Positions 6,726 through 13,322 of a DNA stretch of 13,322 bases are shown piece by piece. The notes beneath the pieces are model-generated. The model saw only the letters and a program-made list of their open reading frames with translations. It made no database searches and was not told the origin of the DNA. The DNA lies in contig KQ481950.1 in assembly GCA_001430745.1 (NCBI GenBank), positions 312,732 through 326,053 of the forward strand, given 5' to 3'. The translations under genes were made by a program, and so were the position numbers. The stretch's first letter is position 1. Each line of letters opens with the position of its first letter. The DNA is from Auxenochlorella pyrenoidosa. Taxonomy: Eukaryota > Chlorophyta > Trebouxiophyceae > Chlorellales > Chlorellaceae.

Positions 6726-9034
6726 TGGGGGGCTGCTGCAGCACCATCAGAGAGGGCTGCGCGCTCCCGGCTGTCATGGCATGCGAAAAATGCGCCTGGC
6801 AGCAGGCTTTCGGTGCCATTGCCCGCGAAGCGCGTTGGGTGCAACAAACGAATGCACGAGCCTCCCGCGGTGTCCTACCAGCATGAGCATCATGCAATGC
6901 AAGGAGTCCCTCCCACCTGCGGCGCGTTCAGCATGGGTAGCCCCACCACCGAGGCTGGGGTTACAGAGTCGTAGGCCAGGGCGGCGCAGCCCCCTGCGCC
7001 AGAAAGCAGCAGGTTGCAAGGCGCACGCGTGCAGCGAGTTGGGGCGGTGCACAGGAATTTGCAAATGTTGAAGCACTGCCCACACAGCCAGCAGCATTGA
7101 AAAATGGCGAATGTGGACGTAGAACAAGCAGGCCCGGCGCAGCTGGTTGCTTGGAACAGGAAATCCTGACAGGCAAACACCTCACAATGCACTCCCCCCC
7201 TGCTCACCGCCCTTGACTTTTGCCACTGCCTCCTCCAGTGTTGGGCTCAGCTCGATTTTCAGCTGGCTCAGAGCAGGCAGGAGAGGGTGCGATGCCGCAG
7301 CCGTTGGTAAGCACAGGGTGCCCACGACCAACTGCCTCATGTTGCAAATTGACAGGCCTGGGCCAAACTGTCTCCCTCCCATATGGGTGCATCCGTGGGT
7401 GGGTGCATCACATATGGGTGCATCCGTGGGTGGGTGGGTGGTGGTGGTCGTGGTTGGCCCCATGGATGGTGGCCCCCATGGATGGTGGCCCCCATGGATG
7501 GTGGCCCCATGGATGCATCACCCAACCAGCAGGGGTGTGCCCGGGGCCAGGGCCCTGGCCAGCTCTATTCCCAGGCCTGCCCATTCTCACCCGTCAAAGT
7601 CGGCGAGGACAAAGGGGATTGCGCAGTACCCCTGCACGAAGCACAGCGTCTGCCCAAGGGGAAAGCTGCCTGCAGGTGAGGGAGGAAGTCGCAGCAATGC
7701 TGGATGAGCCGTCAGATGCAACACCTGTGGGGGGAAGGCCTCTCCAGTCTGCAGAGCTATGCAGCAGGGCGTGCTCTGGCGAGCATGGGCGCCGACGTAT
7801 CTACAACGCTTTGCTGCTCCACCAAAGTGTGCAGCTCGGAACGGGTGCACGGGGTGAGGAGCTCCGCCAGCTCACCGCCAAACGCGCCACGCCAGCCGCT
7901 GCCGGCCGTCTGCCCGCCAGGCGGGCTCCCCGACCCAAACATCTCCAGCCCTCCTTTTGTTGTGTCTCCAAACAGCGCAACACCCGTGGAGTAGTAAAAG
8001 GGCCTGCGGTGTGGCCAAGGGTAGCAGCTGCCCTGCTCAGGCACGATGGGCACGATTGCATGCACGGCGCATGGTCGACAAGGCGCATGTCAGGCAGCCG
8101 GCGTCGTAGAAAGCAGCCGCGTGGTCGGGAGAGCCATGCAGTCTGGGTCATGCAAAGAAGGTGCGCTGACGGGTGTGCGACACTGCCCACACTCGCCCTC
8201 GGGCCTTTGCCATCTGGGTGCTTCCGCAGGGGCCCAAACCTGCATCATGCCTCGCTGCACACGGTCACAGCAGCTGCACCTGTTCTCCGCCCTGCTGTGC
8301 TCACTTGACGAACTGCACCACTGTTGAGCGGGCTGGGGTGACAGACAGGGAGGAAATCGTCATGGCCAGGCTGCCGTTGGCCACGCCATCGAGCCGCTCT
8401 TCCAGCGTCGAGAGGACAACTGCGGGCGGCAGGTGGACGAGGGCATTAATGTGCACGAGCATTTCAGTGCCACAAAATGACCTTGCCTTGAGCTTGTGCA
8501 CAGATACGCTATGCGCACATCAGGCAGGTGCAAGCTGTGCAGCAGGTGTGGTTTGCTGCGGTGGGGCCTGTGGGAGGCCAGCAGGCACCGCACACGGGGG
8601 ATCTCCCACCCGCACCATACCTGGAGTGCAGTTGAGGTTTGCTGCCTGGCACAATGCCTGCATCAACGCCACCTGCAGATGTTGAGACGGCAAGCAGGCG
8701 ATTCTGGTGGGTGGGTCTGCAATCATGGCTGCCCAATGAGCAGTGACAGCGTGCTGGCGGCGGCACTGCCCATCCAAGGAGCGCTCGCCTCGAATCCCTG
8801 CAGCTGCATCTGCCCGCTTGCATCTGGCTGGTAGCCGGAGAAGGGCCAGTTGTCCGCGCCGAGCAGGCCGACTTTCACGTCGAGGGTCGGTGCAGCAGAG
8901 ACAGGGCCACCGCTGACGACATCAGCACCCTGTGCTGCGGCTCTTGGCAGGCTCAGAGCCCCCAGGAAGGCCAGCAGGCTCGCCAGGCGCCGCAATCCTA
9001 GGGTGCGAGAGGCTGGTGCAGGATACGAAGGCAT
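6318..9034 (-). CDS. Secreted amino-acid-binding (SBP_bac_3 / PBP-like II) domain protein, 3' end uncertain
   Basis: Nine exons on the minus strand: 9034-8789, 8672-8621, 8419-8305, 8003-7876, 7669-7591, 7266-7208, 6993-6917, 6679-6594 and 6354-6318. All phases agree and they give 293 residues. Residues 1-34 form a signal peptide (Arg pair, LASLLAFLGALSL core, AAA cleavage site). Residues about 53-293 follow the two-lobed binding-protein fold: VGLLGADNWPFSGY, GFEVALMQAL, SLAMTISSLSVTPAR, VQFVKPFYYSTGVALF, LGQTLCFVQGY, TLEEAVAKVKGG, ALAYDSV, YGIALQK. R130 (TPAR) and D235 (AYDS) match the Arg and Asp that hold the carboxylate and amino group of amino acids in this family. No membrane segment is seen, so it is probably secreted or lumenal. 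Intron 1 uses a GC donor, and the intron 5 acceptor (AG 7268-7267) is weak. The M at 9073 is an alternative start; 9034 leaves a cleaner signal peptide. The end of the protein is unresolved. Confidence 0.8.
6688..6732 (+). repeat. Nine-tract G-quadruplex-capable run beside exon 8 acceptor of the binding-protein gene
   Basis: Nine runs of 3-6 G are separated by single T bases on the plus strand. On the gene (minus) strand it is the C-rich polypyrimidine tract ending CCCCTCTTGCAG at the exon 8 acceptor (AG 6681-6680). Single-base loops make this a very strong quadruplex candidate on the template strand and an i-motif candidate on the coding strand. Confidence 0.8.
7380..7516. repeat. Two adjacent intronic tandem repeats (31-bp x2 and 16-bp x3.5)
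   Basis: CATATGGGTGCATCCGTGGG recurs at 7380 and 7411 (period 31). After a GT/GGTG-rich bridge, CATGGATGGTGGCCCC recurs at 7461, 7477 and 7493 and partly at 7508 (period 16, last step 15). Both lie in intron 5 (7590-7267) of the binding-protein gene. Confidence 0.8.
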
Positions 9035-10111
9035 TGTTGCAGGTGCACAGCGACACAGAGGCAAGCAGCGCACAAGCAGTGCACCAGTCTCTCAGACAGA
9101 GAGCAGCTGTGGCAGCCTTGCCTTCCAGTACCAAGGTCATGCAGGCCACACATGCCGCCGCCCATGTTGACTGACCATTTTGCTGACCCTCCCAGTCGGG
9201 TTCTGGAGATGTGTTGTTTGTTGAGCCTCAAGAGCCCTCCAATGAGCTGCACCCCACATGCAGCTCAGCTGCTCGGAGACTCCATGCACGACCTCTTGGC
9301 AAACTCCAGCCGAGCCTGGAGGTCCAGTTCCAGATAGCACAAGATGCGCTTCGTGCATCTTGCATGCCTCATTCAAGAGCAGTCAGTGGCAGCGGATCTG
9401 CTCGTGCAGGGGCAGCAAAGCAACGGTATTGGTGTGCCGCCATGAATCGGAGGGGCAGGGGAGCCTTTGCATCTGGTCGCCTACATCCGGCTGCACCCTC
9501 TCCAAAATGATATTTCAACAATTTGCCAAGCATTCAGCGCATGTGTGGTTTACACACGTTGTTATGATATTGAGCCAGTTCCAGGTGAAGAAAACCAATT
9601 GCATTTGACACAGAGCAAGTGCCCAAACACCAGCTGGGAGGAGTGCCGCCGGCACAGCGTGCACGCCGCCACCTGCTCTTTCAAAAAATGCAGGGGCTGA
9701 GGCGCAGGCCGCCGCGCCATCCCGTCCTTCTTCTCACTATCATTGTGGCAAGAGGCCTGCAGCTCACTCCTGGCACCGCTTGGAGCCACGCTCGATCGGC
9801 AGCCAGCGAAGCGGGGGCCATGAATAGCAGGCGGATGAAGGTGCGCATTCTAGTGGGTCGCCCACAGCTGTTGCGGCCCTCAAACAGCCAGCCAGCGTGC
9901 AGACTGTTGTTCGGAGCGGCGCCCCGCCGGGCCCACCAATTTCCCAGCCAATCGAGCCGCGATCGCTTGTGCAGCCACCACCCAGTGTAACAAGACACCT
10001 GCTCCTGGCCAGCAGCCCCTCTCGCTGAGAACCCTGGCGGCGAGCAGGGCCCCTGCAGCCCAGCTCTCGGGGCCTGAGCCGGCCCTGGCACCACCCGCCG
10101 CTCGCCCCGCA
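9035..10111. promoter_or_regulatory. Divergent intergenic region between the binding-protein and DDM1-like genes
   Basis: About 1.08 kb lies between two start codons on opposite strands. Small open frames occur (for example minus 9376-9137 and plus 9619-9990), but none has recognisable motifs, splice partners or a convincing composition. The part around 9500-9610 is clearly richer in A and T than the rest and has a CCAAT at 9595-9599. It should hold both promoters and both 5' UTRs, perhaps with a leader intron. Confidence 0.5.
9936..9952 (+). promoter_or_regulatory. Paired CCAAT boxes upstream of the DDM1-like gene
   Basis: Two CCAAT motifs on the plus strand, at 9936-9940 and 9948-9952, lie 160-176 bp before the start codon at 10112. 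A GCGATCGC palindrome follows at 9959-9966. CCAAT is a known NF-Y target in eukaryotes; function here is inferred from position only. Confidence 0.35.
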
Positions 10112-13100
10112 ATGCAGAAGCCTGCAGTGACAGCCCCGGTGGCCGAGGAGGCCCCGACAGCGGCGGCGGCGGCAGCAAAGGGCAAGGCGCCGCCGGCCGA
10201 CGAGGCGGTCGCCAACGGCGCCGCCGCCGCCCCATCCTCTGCCGGCCCCCTCACCAAGCGGCCAGAGATGCAGCGGGTGGAGAGCGTGGGCCTGGTGTCC
10301 AACGACTCGCTAAATGAGGAGGAAGTGGAGCACTTCTTTGCCCCCGAGGCGGCTTTGGAGGAGGAGGAGCGGCTCCGCAAGGAGCGAGAGGAGCGGCAGG
10401 CGGCAGCCGACCCGCCCGCAGATGTGAGCGTCAGCAGCGAGTGCCGGAGCGGGGGATGACGTTGGTAGCCCGGCATCCCGGTGCATGGCAATCCCGGCAG
10501 CAGCGGCTGCAGCGCTGCCGGCGTGCGGGGCAACTCTCGACAGCCTTTGGCACAGGGCCCTGCTCTGCTGTGCCCGCCAATCTGGGTCTCGCATCGCAGG
10601 CTCCCCCGGCGCACTGAACCACACCTGGCGCCGGCAGAGCTGCCAACCCCTCTGTCATGGCCACTGCTCGGCGCCCCGCCGCCTGAGCTTTCACCTCGGC
10701 GCCCCCCTGCACACACACACACACACGCACTCATCCCCGCGCTGCGCAGGCGGCCCAGGAGAGCGCGCTGGACCAGGCCAAGTTCAGCCAGCTGGAGGCG
10801 CTGCTCAACCGCAGCCAGATGTACACGCAGTTCCTCACGGAGCAGGTGGGGCTGGGCTGAAAGTCAGCCCCCCTCCGTGCTGGCTCGCCGGCTGCCCGCC
10901 TGCCTGCCGCGGCGGCAGCAGCCGGGCGGGCTGCCCACGGGCAGCGCCCCGTGCAGGCGAGGCAGGTCAGCCCAGGGGTGCTGCTCGCGCAGGTGCCGCC
11001 TGAGTGGCGGGCGGGGTGGGTGCGCGCAGCCGCACGCTCAGGTTGGACAGCTAACGGTATGCTCAACGAGCAGGCATCTGCCCTTCTGCCCCCCTGGTGC
11101 CTGCTCCATCCTCAACTGCAGCCGCCCCTGCCTGCCTACCCCTCCCCCCTCCTCCCCCACAGATCAGCACTGTGGAGGAGAAGCACCAGGAGGCGGCAGA
11201 GGCGGCGGCGGAGCAGAAGGCGGGGCGCAAGCGCGGGCGCGGCGGCAGCGCCGCCGCGGCCAAGAAGGCCAAGCCCGACCTTGGGGCGCTCACGCAGGTG
11301 CTGCCTTGGGGCGCGCCGGCGCCGCGCCAGGGCTCGTTTGCACCCCATCTTGCGCACAAAGAGCGGGCCTGCGCGTCTGCATCGTGCACTCGAGGCTGCT
11401 GCCTCGGCGCGGACGTCACGTCCCCCGGCTGCGCCCAATTCCTTACGACTGCTCGGGCCGGGGGCGTGCCCGGCTGCCCCATGCGCATGCGCCTCACGCC
11501 CCGCCGTCGGCCGATCTGTTGCAGGAGATGTGCCCCGGCTTCAAGGGCGCGCTGCGCGACTACCAGCTCAAGGGAGTGAAGTGGCTCATCTCGCTGTGGA
11601 GCAACGGCCTCAACGGCATCCTGGCAGACCAGATGGTGCGCTCGCTTGTTCTCTCTCTCTCTTTCAAAGCCACAAGCACTTGCAGATGACCAAGCTGGGG
11701 TCCCTCATCTCATCCCGCCCTTGTGTATGTGCTCCAGGTCACTCCCCCCCATCCGGATGAACCCTAGCTTGCTGCCCTGTCCTGTTGCAGCAGTGCATTG
11801 GCACGTTGTCTGGTCATGCTCTGCTGCTGGCGGCGGGGCTGGCAGGCGCCGTCCTGAGCGCCTGGCGCCCGCGCTCGACTGTCAATAAGCTGCCTGCCTG
11901 TCTCCTGTCTGCAGGGCCTGGGCAAGACGGTTCAGACAATCGGCTTCCTGTGCCACCTGCGCAACGCCGGCCACATCCTGGGCCCCTACATGGTGGGTGC
12001 CAGCCGTCCTGCGTGTGTGATGGGCACACAGCGCCGGTGCTGCGTGTGGGATGGGCACACAGCGCCGGTGCTGCGTGTGGGATGGGCACACAGCGCCGGT
12101 GCTGCCTGCACACCTGGCATGCATGGTTGTGCGCATCGTGAACACAAGGGACGGGTCACGGGCACGGCCGGTGCATTTGCCGACCCGCGCAAACAACCTA
12201 CCCGCCCAAAAACGGACACACATTTGCTCTGTCGCCCCACAGGTGCTGGGCCCGCTGTCCACCCTGACCAACTGGGTGAGCGAGTTTGAGCGCTGGGCGC
12301 CCGGCTTCCCCGTGGTGCTCTACCACGGCTCAAAGCAGGAGCGCCAGCACATCCGCAGCACGCGCATGCCCACGGGTGGGTGGGGCTGCGGGCCGGGGAG
12401 GTGGTAGAGGGCTAGTGTGTCTGCAAGCCGCAGCTTCAGCCGCAGCGGCAGCCTGCCAGCAGCCGCAGCAGCCCGCGGGTGCACACAGGCGTTGCGTCTG
12501 CGGATGCGAGAGGTGCGGGCTGCTGCATGGGAGGCGGCTGTGCGAGGCCCCCCTCGCACCCCCCCCCCCCCCCCCGGACCACTGCTGCCTGGCCCGTCCC
12601 GGCAGGCGGGCGCATCGGCGACGCCTTCCCGGTGGTGGTCACCTCGTACGAGATCCTGCTGGCCGACATCAAGTTCATGGCCAAGTACCAGTGGAAGTAC
12701 ATCGTGGTGGACGAGGTGGGTACTCATGTTTATATTCTGGGTTGGGTTGGTAGGTGTGTGTTCGTGTATGGGTGTGGGAGGGGGAGACCGCATGTTTGTG
12801 GGATCCCACACATGTGTGTGTGAGTGCGTGCTGTGGCGTGGACAGCAGGGGGGGCCTGTGTGTTTCCCGTTTGTGTGCGTCGGGGGTGGTGGTAGTGGGG
12901 TGCTGGAGTCGGGGGAGTGTCAGGCTGGGCCGGGCGACTGGGCTGTGAGGTTGGGCAAAGCTTGCAGCGCAGGGTTGCAAGGGGGGCAGGGCGTGGGCGC
13001 ATCGTTTGGGCTGCTCGCCGCCCGCAGCGGCGTCTGTGCCCCGCCCTCGCCCGATGAGCGTGGCGCACTTGCTTCCCGCCCCCCCGCAGGGCCACCGCCT

Positions 13101-13171
13101 GAAGAACATGAACTGCAAGCTCATCCGGGAGCTCAAGACGCTGCACACCGAGAACAAGCTGCTGCTCACAG
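10112..13171 (+). CDS. DDM1: DDM1/LSH (HELLS)-type SNF2 chromatin-remodelling ATPase, 5' part
   Basis: Eight exons: 10112-10423, 10750-10845, 11163-11297, 11525-11635, 11915-11992, 12243-12375, 12606-12715 and 13090-13171, giving 352 codons plus one base. Residues 1-180 are Ala- and Glu-rich with a predicted coiled-coil-like charged stretch (about 69-101), then [18 protein letters not shown] and a basic nuclear-signal-like cluster GRKRGRGG...KKAK. The ATPase lobe begins at about 186 with [17 protein letters not shown]. Motif I is DQMGLGKT (216-223), motif Ia is GPLSTLTNW, motif II is DEGHRLKN (324-331), and LLLTG starts motif III (349 on). Wording around [16 protein letters not shown] and [14 protein letters not shown] matches plant DDM1 and animal LSH rather than other SNF2 groups. 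Family members slide nucleosomes in the nucleus and help keep DNA methylation and transposon silencing. The second ATPase lobe lies beyond the right edge. The last donor would have to be GC. Confidence 0.92.
10711..10730 (+). repeat. (CA)n microsatellite in DDM1 intron 1
   Basis: A run of eight to nine CA dinucleotides ends in CGCACTCAT, 20-30 bp before the GCTGCGCAG acceptor of exon 2. It is a simple repeat likely to vary in length. Confidence 0.7.
12013..12105. repeat. 31-bp tandem repeat, three near-perfect copies
   Basis: Units start at 12013, 12044 and 12075. Copies 2 and 3 are identical over all 31 bp and copy 1 differs at one base. The core is ATGGGCACACAGCGCCGG. The array lies in intron 5 (11993-12242) of the DDM1-like gene and starts 20 bp after the donor. 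The near identity points to a recent expansion. Confidence 0.9.
12559..12575 (+). repeat. 17-C homopolymer in DDM1 intron 6
   Basis: Seventeen C bases lie about 30 bp before the CCCGGCAG acceptor of exon 7 (exon starts 12606). The position fits a polypyrimidine tract. The length of such a run should not be trusted in the assembly. Confidence 0.75.
12716..13089 (+). other. Intron 7 of the DDM1-like gene (374 bp)
   Basis: It has a GTGGGT donor and a CCCCCGCAG acceptor. It separates DE from GH of motif II. The body is GT/GTG-rich (notably 12732-12860), with a short TG repeat at about 12811. I see no gene or conserved element inside it. Confidence 0.75.
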
Positions 13172-13322
13172 GCGCGCGCCAGGAACACACTTTCCCTTGC
13201 GCCTCGCAGCGCCCCGCAGCATGCCCGGATCCTCAGGGCCATGCGCTAGTGGGGTGGGGGGTGTGCCCACCGGCATGTGTGCAAATGATACCTGCCCACG
13301 CACCACGCACGTTCCCCGCCCG
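13172..13322 (+). other. Presumed start of DDM1 intron 8 (GC donor candidate)
   Basis: After LLLTG coding stops matching the family, which continues with TPLQN. No GT occurs at the required spot; the exon would end CTCACAG and the intron begin GCGCGC. Nothing else recognisable is present to the end of the window. Confidence 0.5.

Noticed and set aside
7670..7875. A hidden ion-channel pore exon that would make the binding protein a glutamate receptor
   Set aside because: The intron is only 206 bp and no frame in it codes hydrophobic helices or a pore loop.
7220..8308. A 362-codon open frame on the plus strand
   Set aside because: It is antisense to six splice-consistent exons of the binding-protein gene and is built from repeat and intron sequence.
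9137..9990. Small open frames in the divergent gap (minus 9376-9137, minus 9789-9562, plus 9619-9990)
   Set aside because: They have no recognisable motifs, no consistent splice partners, and lengths expected by chance in GC-rich DNA.
12013..12105. Direct repeats that might suggest CRISPR
   Set aside because: The units are contiguous with no unique spacers, and they sit in a eukaryotic intron.
1..13322. tRNA, rRNA, transposon, phage or bacterial defence genes
   Set aside because: I scanned by eye on both strands and saw no cloverleaf, rRNA core, terminal repeat, transposase or reverse transcriptase motif. A tRNAscan or Rfam run would be needed to exclude small RNAs.

Overview
The window looks like nuclear DNA from a green alga (Chlorophyta, probably a Chlorella/Coccomyxa-like trebouxiophyte). 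The DNA is very GC-rich. Genes are cut into many short exons by introns of about 115-410 bp, nearly all GT-AG. Proteins carry alanine-rich low-complexity stretches, and their closest recognisable relatives are plant or general eukaryotic. There is no operon, Shine-Dalgarno pattern, phage or CRISPR. The lineage is inferred from these features, not from a search.

Four protein genes were assembled by hand from splice sites, reading phase and family motifs. (A) 158-1557, minus: the first four exons of a YheT/EMB8-type alpha/beta hydrolase with a plastid-like N-terminus; the gene runs off the left edge. (B) 1792-5437, plus: a complete 11-exon, 399-residue multi-pass RING-finger E3 ligase of the RNF121/RNF175 family. 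(C) about 5695 or 6318 to 9034, minus: a secreted protein with a bacterial-type amino-acid-binding (SBP_bac_3, periplasmic-binding-protein-like) domain over nine exons, with an uncertain C-terminus. (D) 10112-13171, plus: the first eight exons of a DDM1/LSH (HELLS) SNF2 chromatin remodeller, from the N-terminus through helicase motif III; the gene runs off the right edge.

A and B are head to head over a 234-bp gap that must hold both promoters. B and C converge. C and D are head to head across about 1.08 kb with no convincing gene. The four genes do not form an obvious pathway: plastid lipid/ester hydrolysis, ER ubiquitination, secreted small-molecule binding and chromatin/DNA-methylation maintenance.

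The most interesting points are the intron-rich secreted amino-acid-binding protein without a channel segment, a GC-AG intron in that gene (and a possible second in the DDM1 gene), twelve N-glycosylation sequons at the two predicted lumenal ends of the RNF121 homologue, a duplicated splice junction in the hydrolase gene that creates a frame-preserving 18-nt micro-exon candidate, and G-quadruplex-capable tracts lying against 3' splice sites. No RNA genes, transposons or prokaryotic-type systems were seen.
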